From positions 1,488,001 through 1,552,000 of the forward strand of contig OY970187.1 of assembly GCA_963708165.1 (NCBI GenBank): DNA of 64,000 bases, written 5' to 3'. The notes below the pieces were generated by a model. It did no database searches. It was not told the DNA's origin and saw nothing but the letters and a program-made list of their open reading frames with translations. A program made the position numbers and the translations under genes. Shown here piece by piece: positions 18,392-27,112 of the stretch. The stretch's first letter is position 1. Each line of letters starts with the position of its first letter. Source of the stretch: Rubricoccus sp963708165. Lineage in GTDB: Bacteria > Bacteroidota > Rhodothermia > Rhodothermales > Rubricoccaceae.

Positions 18392-20416
18392 ATGTCGATG
18401 CCCACGCCCCGCCCACGCTCTTCCAAGACGCGCGCTCTGCTTCTCTTCGCGATGCTGCTCGCGCTCGTCCCGTTCGTCTCCGCGCAAGAGGCCCTTCAGC
18501 CCGGCCAGCCCATCGAGCGCACGCTGGCCTCTGGCGACGCGCACGCCTACACCCTCGACCTCGCCTCGGGGCAGTTCGTGCTCGGCACGGCGGACCAGCA
18601 GACGGTCGACGTCGTCGTGACCCTGACCGGCCCCGATGGCGAACGCATCCGGTCGTTCGATGACTCGGGGCGAGGTCCCGACACCTTCCAGTTCATCACC
18701 GAGGCAGCGGGTCGGTACACGATGACCGTCACGCCGTACGGCGGCGAGGAGGGCCAGTACACGATCCGTCTCGACCGGTCCGAACCGGTCGCGACGACGC
18801 CCGCTGGCACCGTCGACCAGCAGTTTGCTGGCTTCAACGAGCGGACGCCCGGCGCGGCCGTCGCCGTCATCCAGAACAGTGAGATTCTGTTCGCCAACGG
18901 CTACGGGGCCGCAAACCTGGAGCACGGCGTGCCGATCACGCCCGAGACCGTGTTCAACACGGGCTCGGTCAGCAAGCAGTTCACGGCCTTCGCCATCGCC
19001 CTGCTGGCCGACCAGGGACAGCTGGAGCTCGACGACGATGTCGCGACATACGTGCCGGAGTTCAACGTCGGCCAGCCCGTTACCATCCGCCAGCTGCTCC
19101 ACCACACGAGCGGCATGCGGGACACCTACGGACTGATCGACCTAGCTGGCGCACGTGATGGCGACCTGATCTCGCGGCAAGTTGCCCTGGACCTGATCTT
19201 GAGGCAACGAGGGCTCAATTTCGAGCCGGGCATGCAGTACGCCTACAGCAACTCGAACTACGACCTGCTGGCTGAGATCGTCGAGCGCGTTACCGGGGAG
19301 TCTTTCCGGTCGTGGATGCGAGACAACGTGTTCGAGCCGCTCCAGATGCACCACACGGTCATCGGCGACAACTACCGGGAGGTCATTCCAGGCCGTGCGG
19401 CGTCGTACACGCCGACCGAGGGCGGCTACGAGGAAGAGGTCTCGTTCGACTCCGGCTACGGATCGGGTGGGATGTACTCGACGGTGGGCGACCTGGCGCG
19501 CTGGCTGAGCAACCTCGCGACAGCCGACCTCGGCGGCGAAGCGGTCGCGGGGCGGATGCGCGAGCGCGGCGTGCTGGCCAACGGCGACACGCTGAGGTAC
19601 GCGCTCGGCCTCTTCGTGGACACGCGCCGAGGGATGCAGCGCATCCAGCATAGCGGGCGCGACGCGGGCTACGGGGCGTTCGTCGCGTACTATCCCGAGA
19701 TCGACGCAAGCGTCGTGACGCTGGTGAATGTCAGCTCGTTCAATCCCATCCGGGCGGGCAACGACATCATGGAGGCCTTCTTCCCGGACGCGTTCGCACC
19801 CAGCGACGCCGCGGCGCCGGTCGCCGAGGCGGACCCTGAGCCCGCGTACGACCCCGCGTCCTTCGACCCGGCGACGTTCGACGCGTTCGCAGGGCGCTAC
19901 GAGCAGGAGGGCCGGCCGGGCTACACCATGCGCATCGGCCGAGACGGTGAGCGCTACACGCTCCAACTCGCCGGGCAGCGCGAGTGGGAGATCACGCCCG
20001 CCGGGCCGTCCAGCTTCCTCTACGAAGGCGCCAGCGGGGACTTGGTGGTCACGTTCGACGTGTCGCCCGACGGCTCGGTCGAGACGGTGACGGCCCCCCG
20101 ACTTGGAGACGAGCCGTTCTTCCGAATCCCGACCGAGCCGGAAACGCTGGTGCTGGCGGACTTCGTGGGTCGGTACTACAGCGACGAGCTCGACGTCGTC
20201 TACACCATCCGAGTCGACGACGGCGATCTGGTCGCCGTTCGGCCTCGCGGCCTCCCGCCGGTTTCGCTCACGCACAGCGCGGACGGACGGTTCATGGGCC
20301 AGTATCAGACGGCGATCTGGGGCGTGGCCTTCGAGCGCGGTGCAGACGGCGAGGTCACCGGCTTCACCGCCAACAGCGTGCGGACACAGGGCGTGCGCTT
20401 CGAAAAGATGAACTGA
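18392..20416 (+). CDS. Secreted serine hydrolase (beta-lactamase family) with pre-peptidase domain, copy 1
   Basis: 674 aa with a signal peptide ending FVSAQ. Residues ~30-130 are a PPC-like beta-sandwich (LQPGQPIERTLASGDAHAY to YTIRLDRSEP). Residues ~150-480 are a penicillin-binding/beta-lactamase (AmpC-like) domain with SVSKQF (nucleophile SxxK), YSNSNYDLL (Y-x-N) and HSGRDAGYGAF. Two C-terminal DUF3471-like sandwich modules follow (FDAFAGRYEQEGRPGYT; DFVGRYYSDELDVVYTIR). Probably a periplasmic or surface peptidase/esterase. Apart from one repeat copy near 18530 the gene is free of the GCCTCTGGC repeat, unlike its neighbours. Confidence 0.88.
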   Translation: MSMPTPRPRSSKTRALLLFAMLLALVPFVSAQEALQPGQPIERTLASGDAHAYTLDLASGQFVLGTADQQTVDVVVTLTGPDGERIRSFDDSGRGPDTFQFITEAAGRYTMTVTPYGGEEGQYTIRLDRSEPVATTPAGTVDQQFAGFNERTPGAAVAVIQNSEILFANGYGAANLEHGVPITPETVFNTGSVSKQFTAFAIALLADQGQLELDDDVATYVPEFNVGQPVTIRQLLHHTSGMRDTYGLIDLAGARDGDLISRQVALDLILRQRGLNFEPGMQYAYSNSNYDLLAEIVERVTGESFRSWMRDNVFEPLQMHHTVIGDNYREVIPGRAASYTPTEGGYEEEVSFDSGYGSGGMYSTVGDLARWLSNLATADLGGEAVAGRMRERGVLANGDTLRYALGLFVDTRRGMQRIQHSGRDAGYGAFVAYYPEIDASVVTLVNVSSFNPIRAGNDIMEAFFPDAFAPSDAAAPVAEADPEPAYDPASFDPATFDAFAGRYEQEGRPGYTMRIGRDGERYTLQLAGQREWEITPAGPSSFLYEGASGDLVVTFDVSPDGSVETVTAPRLGDEPFFRIPTEPETLVLADFVGRYYSDELDVVYTIRVDDGDLVAVRPRGLPPVSLTHSADGRFMGQYQTAIWGVAFERGADGEVTGFTANSVRTQGVRFEKMN

Positions 20417-20481
20417 CGCCTACCTCCAGGCGCCGACCCGCGCCCGACACCACCGGCATCCCCACCTCGACTTCCAGATCC

Positions 20482-22491
20482 ATGCGCAGCCTCCTCTTCG
20501 CCCTCACCTTCCTCTCGCTGGCCTCGGCCACGTCCGCACAGCAAACGCTCCAACCGGGGCAGCCCATCGAGCGCACGCTGGCCTCTGGCGAGACGCACAC
20601 GTACCCGCTCGACCTCAGCGCGGGCCAGTTCGTACTCGGCGCTGCCGACCAGCAGACGGTCGATGTCATGGTGACGCTCACCGGCCCGGACGGCGAGACG
20701 ATCCAGGACGTTCGATCAGCCCGCCAGAGGCCCTCGAAGCCGTTCCAGTTCACGACCGAAGCCTCTGGCGTCTACACGCTGACCGTGTCTCCCTTCGGGG
20801 ATGCAGAGGGCCGCTACACGATGCGGCTCGACCGAACGGAGCCCGTCGCCACGACGCCAGCGGGCATCGTGAGCCAGCGCTTCGCCGCGCTCGACAACGA
20901 CCGGTCGCCAGGGGCCGTCGTGGCGGTTCTGGAGCGGGGCGAGATAATCTTCGCGCAGGCCTACGGCATGGCGGACCTGACGCACAGCGTCCCGTTCACT
21001 GTCGACACGCCGTCCAACATCGGGTCCACCTCGAAGCAGTTCACGGCCTTTGCCATCGCGCGCCTTGCCGATCAAGGAAGGCTGTCGCTCGATGACGACG
21101 TGCGGACCCACATCCCCGAGCTGCCCGACTTCGGCCAGCCGGTCACGCTCCGGCACCTGCTCACGCACACGAGCGGCTACCGCGAGTACCTCACCACGCT
21201 TTCCATGGCAGGCGTCTCGGTCTCGGCGGACGACATCGACCGCGACGATGTGCTGGGCGTCGTGATGCGCCAGCCCGAGTTGCAGAGCGCCCCTGGCGCA
21301 AAATGGGAGTACAACAACACGGGCTACGGCCTGCTCGCGATGGTCGTGGAGCGCGTGACCGGCACGCCGTTCCAGGACTGGATGCGCGCCGAGGTGTTCG
21401 CGCCGCTCGGCATGGACCACACGGTCGTCCGGACGGACCGGGCGGAGATCGTGCCCGGCCGCGCGATGGGCTATGTGCCTACGGAGGAGGGGGCGTGGCA
21501 AGAGGCCATCGACCTCGGCGGCGCGATGGGCGACGGCGGCATCTACACGACCGCGGGCGACCTCTTGCGCTGGATGGATACGTACCGCACGGCTTCGCTC
21601 GGCGGTGAGAACGTGCGCCGGGAGATGACGCGAGAGGCCGTACTCACGACCGGCGACTCGACTGGCTACGGCCTCGGCCTCTTCCTCGGAGAGCTCCGCG
21701 GCCAGCAGAGGATCTCGCACGGCGGCGCCGACGTCGCCCACCGCTCGTCGTTCACCTACTTCCCTGAGATCGAGTCCGGCGTCATCGTGCTCACCAACTC
21801 ACCAACGGTCCCGGTCTCATCTCAGGGCGTGGCGATGATCTTCTTCCCAGACGCCTTCGAGACCCTGAGCGCCTCTGGCGCTGATGGCACTTCGCCAGAG
21901 GCCTCGGCGCCTCTGGCGGACGAGAGTGGCGCGTTCGATGCTGCAAGCTTTGAGCCCGAGAGCTTCGACGCGTTCGCGGGCCGCTACGAGATGGACGGCT
22001 CATCTGGCTACGTCACCACGTTCCGTCGCGATGGCGACCGCTACCTGATGCAAATACTCGACGGACCCGAGTCCGAGATGGAGGCTGTTGGACCGTCGCG
22101 TTTTTCGATAGATGGCATGCTCGACATCACGTTTCATGCGGCGCCCGACGGCACAGTCGACACGATCACGTTCTACCAGGGCGGGCAGGAGCTTCCAGCC
22201 TCCCGCATCGCGACCAAGCCCGAGGCCATCGTGCTGGAGGACTACGTCGGCCGCTACTACAGCGAAGAACTCGGAACGGTCTACACAGCCCGCATCGACG
22301 ACGGCGTTCTCGTCTTTACCCATCCTCGAAAAGACGGGCCCATTCCGCTGCTCCACAGCGCGGGCGATCGGTTCTCGGGAGGCGCCCCCTTCACCGGCCT
22401 GGAGTTCGGGCGAGGTGCCGACGGGAGAATCACGGGATTCGTCGCCGAGGCCGCCCGGACCCAGGGCGTGCGCTTCGAGAGGATGAACTAA
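20482..22491 (+). CDS. Secreted serine hydrolase (beta-lactamase family), tandem paralogue copy 2
   Basis: 669 aa, same architecture and order as the preceding gene: signal peptide ending SATSAQ, PPC-like domain (LQPGQPIERTLASGETHTY), hydrolase with STSKQF, YNNTGYGLL and HGGADVAHRSS, then two DUF3471-like modules (FDAFAGRYEMDGSSGY; DYVGRYYSEELGTVYT) and the shared ending TQGVRFERMN. The third motif is HGG rather than HSG. Several GCCTCTGGC copies sit where copy 1 has unrelated sequence (for example ARQRP and EASG near residue 80-95), showing spread of the repeat after duplication. 65-base gap to copy 1, so probably one operon. Confidence 0.88.
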   Translation: MRSLLFALTFLSLASATSAQQTLQPGQPIERTLASGETHTYPLDLSAGQFVLGAADQQTVDVMVTLTGPDGETIQDVRSARQRPSKPFQFTTEASGVYTLTVSPFGDAEGRYTMRLDRTEPVATTPAGIVSQRFAALDNDRSPGAVVAVLERGEIIFAQAYGMADLTHSVPFTVDTPSNIGSTSKQFTAFAIARLADQGRLSLDDDVRTHIPELPDFGQPVTLRHLLTHTSGYREYLTTLSMAGVSVSADDIDRDDVLGVVMRQPELQSAPGAKWEYNNTGYGLLAMVVERVTGTPFQDWMRAEVFAPLGMDHTVVRTDRAEIVPGRAMGYVPTEEGAWQEAIDLGGAMGDGGIYTTAGDLLRWMDTYRTASLGGENVRREMTREAVLTTGDSTGYGLGLFLGELRGQQRISHGGADVAHRSSFTYFPEIESGVIVLTNSPTVPVSSQGVAMIFFPDAFETLSASGADGTSPEASAPLADESGAFDAASFEPESFDAFAGRYEMDGSSGYVTTFRRDGDRYLMQILDGPESEMEAVGPSRFSIDGMLDITFHAAPDGTVDTITFYQGGQELPASRIATKPEAIVLEDYVGRYYSEELGTVYTARIDDGVLVFTHPRKDGPIPLLHSAGDRFSGGAPFTGLEFGRGADGRITGFVAEAARTQGVRFERMN

Positions 22492-22592
22492 CCCAAGGCG
22501 CGCAGTTCTCCCAGCCCTTCTGCAGCAGGCCCGGTCCATCTCCGCAACCGAAGGGAGCCCACTGCCCTGACGGTCGTGCACCGTGAGCCTCT

Positions 22593-22614
22593 GGCGCGGA
22601 GGTGGCACGGACCG
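22593..22614 (+). repeat. Direct repeat, right copy
   Basis: GGCGCGGAGGTGGCACGGAC followed by CG, one mismatch from 18152-18173. The following 25 bases also resemble the end of the upstream oxidase gene. Confidence 0.45.
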
Positions 22615-22673
22615 GTATGAGCGCTCTCGTGCAGTAGGTTCGCGCTCCCACCCGCGCCAGAGGCCGCACGCCA

Positions 22674-23204
22674 TTGACTCCTTCGATCCCCCGCTGGCTC
22701 CTCTACGTCTCGCTCTGGGGCGGCATCGTCGGATTTCCTGTCTCGCTGTATGTCCACGTGACCACGTATCACAGCCAGGACTTTGCCGGGTTCGAGCTGC
22801 ACATTCTGTCGATGATCGTCGTGGCGCCCGTCATCTTCTGGCTGCTCACGTGGGGCCACGAGCAGGGCTTCAACATGCAGTCTCCGGGAGGGCAATGGGA
22901 CACGATGAAGGTCCTCTGGCGTCGGCTCGCAACATGGCAGAAGACCCTCTTCGTGCTCTCGTTGGTCTACACGCTCGTCAATTTCATCGCGGGATTCGTG
23001 ATGGTCCTGGCGCTCCCCGGGACCGAGATGTACCCGATGCGGATGTTCTCGGGACACTGGATGTACTTCTTCCTCATCTCCGCCCTGTTCGCGCACGTCT
23101 TTCTGACCTCGACGCCAGAGGCCGAGTTGGCCGGCGCCTCTGGCGTCGTGGCTGTGCGCCGCGTGCGGGGCGGGAAGACGGTTTCTCGCCGGCAGCAGAG
23201 GTAA
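22674..23204 (+). CDS. Integral membrane protein, unknown family
   Basis: 176 aa from TTG 22674 (the start is uncertain). Four hydrophobic segments: RWLLYVSLWGGIVGFPVSLYV, LHILSMIVVAPVIFWLLTW, LFVLSLVYTLVNFIAGFVMVL and WMYFFLISALFAHVFLT. The C-terminal 30 residues are basic and repeat-encoded (TPEAELAGASGVV). Function unknown. Confidence 0.6.
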   Translation: MTPSIPRWLLYVSLWGGIVGFPVSLYVHVTTYHSQDFAGFELHILSMIVVAPVIFWLLTWGHEQGFNMQSPGGQWDTMKVLWRRLATWQKTLFVLSLVYTLVNFIAGFVMVLALPGTEMYPMRMFSGHWMYFFLISALFAHVFLTSTPEAELAGASGVVAVRRVRGGKTVSRRQQR

Positions 23205-23239
23205 ACCGGTCTGCGCCTCTGGCGCCAGAGGCCGGTCCT

Positions 23240-26060
23240 CTATGCGTCGCCGCGCGGCGCTTTCCCGCCGCTCTGCTGGATCAGCTTCGCTACGAGCGCC
23301 GTCCACCCGGTCTGGTGGCTCGCGCCCAGGCCCGCGCCGTCGTCGCCGTTGAAGTACTCGTAGAAGAGGACGTGGTCGCGCCAATGCTCGCTTTCCTGGT
23401 ACAGCGCGCTGTCCGCCAAAGGTGGGGCGGCGGCCGCTGGCGTCGCGGAGGAAGAGGCCGCTCAGGCGGCGCGAGAGGTCTCCGGCCACCTTCCAGAGTG
23501 TTTGCGGCTCGCCCTGGCCGGTGGGCATCTGCAGCTTGAAGTTGCGGCCGTAGTAGTAATCGAACTTCTGCAGCGACTCGATCATGAGGTAGTTGAGCGG
23601 AAACCAGACCGGCCCACGCCAATTCGAGTTGCCGCCGAACAAGCCCGATGTGGACTCCGCCGGGTCATACGCTACGCGGTGCGTCTCGCCAGAGGCCTCG
23701 AACGTGAACGGCGCGGCCTCGTGCTCTTTGGACAGGCTGCGCAGGCCGTAGTCGCTGAGGAACTGCTCGGGGTCCAGCATCCGCTCCAAGATGCGGCGCA
23801 GGCGCGTCTCGTCCACGATGGAAAGCAGGCATCGGTCGCCCGCTCCGTGCTCGCGCAGAAACGTGAGGTTGTTCATCAGCTCCGGCCGGTTTTCCAAAAA
23901 CCACCGCATCCGGCGCGTAAAGCTTGGCAGCGCCTCGAACACCTCGGGGTCGATCGTCTCGACGGCAAACAGAGGAATGAGCCCCACGAACGAGCGGATC
24001 TTGAGCGGCGTCAGCCTGCCGTCCGGCGTCTCGATGGCGTCGTAGTAGAAGCCGTCCTCGTCGTCCCAGAGGCCGGTCCCGCCCACGTCGTTGATGGCTT
24101 GCGCGATGTAGACGAAGTGCTCGAAGAACTTGGTCGCCATGTCCTCATAGGCGGGGCGCGTGCGGGCCAGTTCGAGGGCGATGGCGAGCATGTTGAGGCA
24201 GTACATGCCCATCCACGCCGTGCCGTCGGCCTGGTCCAGGTGGCCGCCGGTGGGGAGCGGCTTGCTGCGGTCGAAGACGCCGATGTTGTCCAGACCCAGG
24301 AAGCCGCCCTGAAAGACGTTGTTGCCTTCGTCGTCTTTCTGGTTGACCCACCACGTAAAGTTGACGAGCAGCTTGTGGAAGGCGGCCTCCAGGAAATCGG
24401 TGTCGGGCTCGCCGCGCTGCTTCCGGTCGATCTGGTAGACGCGAAGCGCGGCCCAGGCATGGACGGGCGGGTTGACGTCGCCAAACTCCCACTCGTAGGC
24501 TGGAAGCTGCCCGTTGGGGTGCTGGTACCACTCGCGCATGAGAAGCGTGAGTTGCCGCTTGGACCACTCGGGATCCAGGATCGCCATCGGGATCATGTGG
24601 AAGGCGAGGTCCCAGGCGGCGTACCACGGGTACTCCCACTTGTCCGGCATGGAGAGCACGGCGACGTTGTAGAGGTGCTCCCAGTCGTGGTTGCGGCCGT
24701 GCTTCCTGGCCTCTGGCGGTGGCGGGAATGCGGGGTCGCCGTCGAGCCAGAGCTTGACGCTGTAGTGGTAGAACTGCTTGGTCCAGACGAGCCCCGCAAA
24801 GGCCTGGCGCTGCACCGCCGTCTCGTCCTCGCTGAGCCCGGGCCGCTGGATCTCGCCGTAGAACTCGTCGGCCTCGGCGAGGCGCGCCTCGAACACGTCC
24901 GCGAAGTCCGCGAACGGACCGCCAGAGGCCGAGGCGTTCCGGGTTTCGGTCCCCTTTCTCTTCTCCTCATCCCCCGTCCCTTCGCCAGAGGCCTCTGGCG
25001 CCATGCCCTCTGGCGCGGTGTCTTCCGCCGCGGCCTCTGGCGCATAGCGCACCTCGACCACGAGCGACGCGCCGGGCTCGACGGTCGCGCGGACGTGCGC
25101 CGTCACCTTGGTGCCCGTCTTCTTCGGGTTGACGGCCGCTACCTCTCCGTCCACGATCGCGCGGTGAAACGCGTCTTTCACGTACGGCGACGCGTTGGCC
25201 GTGCCGAACAGCGCCTCGTTGTTGCTTTCATTCTCCGTAAACATCAGCTCCGCCGACTCGGCGCCCACAGCCCGCACCGACCACCGCCGCACGCCCAGGT
25301 GCCGGTGCTCGCCACGCACGCTCAAGACGCCAGAGGCCTGCATTTCCCCCTTCCCCCTTCCCTCTTGCCCCACGGCAGTGAGCGTCGGCTTGGGCTTGTC
25401 GTCGTTGTAGCCCCATGACCATGTGTTGCGGTACCAGAGGTGCGGCAGAAGGTGGATGGGCGCCGCCTCTTGCGCACGGTTGGTAGCCGTGATGCGGCAC
25501 AGGATGTCGTCGTCGGAGGCCTTGGCGTACTCGACGCGAATGTCGAAGTAGCGGCCCGCTTCGAAGGCATCACTCAGCGCGTCGGTGATCTCGTACTCGG
25601 CGTCGCGGTAGCCTCTGGCGCCGTTCTCCTCCACGAGTCCGTTGTACGGGTAGGTCACCTGCGGGTACTTGTACAGCATCCGCATGTAGCTGTGCGTGGG
25701 CGTGCCGTCGAGGTAGTAGTAGACCTCTTTCACGTCCTCGCCGTGGTTGCCCTGCGGGCCGGTGACGCCGAAAAAGCGCTCCTTCAGGATGCGGTCCTGC
25801 TCGTTCCACACCGCGACGCCCAGGCACGCGTTCTGGTAGCGGTTGCAGAAGCCCGCGATGCCGTCCTCGTTCCAGCGGAAGGCGCGGCTGCGCGCGTGCT
25901 CGTGCGGGAAGTACTCCCACGCGTCGCCGTTCGCGCTGTAGTCCTCGCGGACGGTCCCCCAGGCGCGGTCGGCGACGTACGGGCCCCAGTTTTTCCAGTC
26001 GGCGCGGCGGGCTTCGGAGTCGGCGAGGCGCTGGTGCTCGGCGGTGGGGGGCGTGGGCAT
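23240..26060 (-). CDS. GH63-type glucosidase, cytosolic (one C-terminal frameshift)
   Basis: About 935 aa from ATG 26060, no signal peptide. The N-terminal domain opens with RLADSEARRADWKNWGPYVA and ends in the catalytic (alpha/alpha)6 barrel: GRNHDWEHLYNVAVLSMPDKWEYPWYAAWDLAFH (split here: NHDWEHLYNVAVLSMPDKWE and YPWYAAWDLAFHMIP), GFLGLDNIGVFDRS, GTGLWDDEDGFYYD and GNSNWRGPVWFPLNYL. This matches the bacterial mannosyl-oligosaccharide-glucosidase-like family that hydrolyses alpha-glucosides. An extra G near 23428 shifts the frame; the third frame then reads ALYQESEHWRDHVLFYEYFN and ends at 23240. Two polypurine tracts are inserted in frame as EEKRKG- and GQEGRGKG-type linkers. The uncorrected frame would run to 22488 over the opposite-strand gene. 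Confidence 0.85.
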
Positions 26061-26204
26061 GAAAACAAGTGGGGTGAACGACGGTGGCCTCTGGCGAGGG
26101 CGCGGCGCCTCTCAGACCGCCAGAGGCGAGCGGGGTTCGGCGGGCCTCTGGCGCCAGAGGCCAGACCTGGCTGTATTCTGCGTGCTCTATTTGCTCCGCC
26201 GGTT

Positions 26205-26573
26205 GTGAACTACGACGAACGCGACGTGCTAACCCAGTACATCTGGAACCACTACCGCTGGCTCATGACCGACTTCGAGCGACTCGTTGGGACAGCCATC
26301 ATTGGCCGGGTGAAAGCGGATGCTGCCGGGGCGAAGAAGCACGCCGAGATGATCCGCAACAAGGTGGGGCGAAGCGGCGATCCCGATGTAGAAGCCGCAC
26401 TCGCCGACGGCCCCAAAGCGTTTCGCCGCCGCGTCGCTGACCGGGTGATGGCCGAGCGGGGAGACGAGGTGGACCTGAACCGGTGCCCACAGTGCGACCG
26501 GATCCCGCGAACGCCTCTGGCGAAGCAGTGCCCGTGGTGCTTCTACAGGTGGCATCCTGACAGCGCGCGATGA
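26205..26573 (+). CDS. Hypothetical protein with C-terminal zinc ribbon
   Basis: 122 aa from GTG 26205. A helical N-terminal part (NYDERDVLTQYIWNHYRWLM) and a C-terminal CPQCDR-CPWCFYRW pair (two CxxC, 14 residues apart) that should bind one zinc. No family recognised. Its stop overlaps the next start as ATGA. Confidence 0.65.
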   Translation: MNYDERDVLTQYIWNHYRWLMTDFERLVGTAIIGRVKADAAGAKKHAEMIRNKVGRSGDPDVEAALADGPKAFRRRVADRVMAERGDEVDLNRCPQCDRIPRTPLAKQCPWCFYRWHPDSAR

Positions 26574-27016
26574 AGCGCCTCTGGCGCCGGAGGCGGGGAC
26601 GTCCGCGCGAGCTCGAGGTCGGAGCGTGCATGATGCGATCCCTTCGGTGGCTCCTGCTCGGCGGGCTCGCGCTGCTTCCGACCGCAGCGTACGCCTCTGA
26701 CTTTTCCGGCGTCGTCACGATGCTGTACGGCATCCCGGGCCTGCTCGTCGCCATCGTGGCCGCGGCCGGGTTCTTGGCATTCCCGCCCAGCCGACGCCAG
26801 AGGCTCCTCGCGGCGGTCGTGTTCCTCCCGGTTCTGGCAGCGGGCGCGTGGGTACTGGCCTGGGACACGAGCCAGATGATGCAGCGCGGCCAGCCCGATG
26901 ACCTCCTGCTCAGCGCGGGATATGTTCTGCTGCTCATCCTCCTGATCGGCCTCGTCGCCCGGATCTTGCTCCGGCCTCTGGCGCCAGAGGCGTCTGCCGA
27001 GAACGCCGCGCTGTAA
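26570..27016 (+). CDS. Small membrane protein with signal peptide
   Basis: 148 aa from ATG 26570, or about 128 aa if translation starts at ATG 26630/26633, where a signal peptide begins (MMRSLRWLLLGGLALLPTAAYA). Three further hydrophobic segments follow. ATG 26570 overlaps the preceding stop, favouring coupling. The C-terminus PLAPEASAENAAL is repeat-encoded. No family recognised. Confidence 0.6.
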   Translation: MKRLWRRRRGRPRELEVGACMMRSLRWLLLGGLALLPTAAYASDFSGVVTMLYGIPGLLVAIVAAAGFLAFPPSRRQRLLAAVVFLPVLAAGAWVLAWDTSQMMQRGQPDDLLLSAGYVLLLILLIGLVARILLRPLAPEASAENAAL

Positions 27017-27112
27017 AGCAACCTATTGGCCCGCCCCCCGTCTCCCAAACGGCGCACGCTCGTACGGACCCGTCCTCTGGCGCCAGAGGCCCTCGCTCCC
27101 TATCTGCCCCCG

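Noticed and set aside
19142..20275. 377-codon minus-strand frame opposite serine hydrolase copy 1
   Set aside because: Arg/Val-rich shadow with no domain, fully inside a recognised gene.
23502..25418. 638-codon plus-strand frame opposite the glucosidase
   Set aside because: Shadow of the GH63 gene; the opposite strand has the catalytic motifs.
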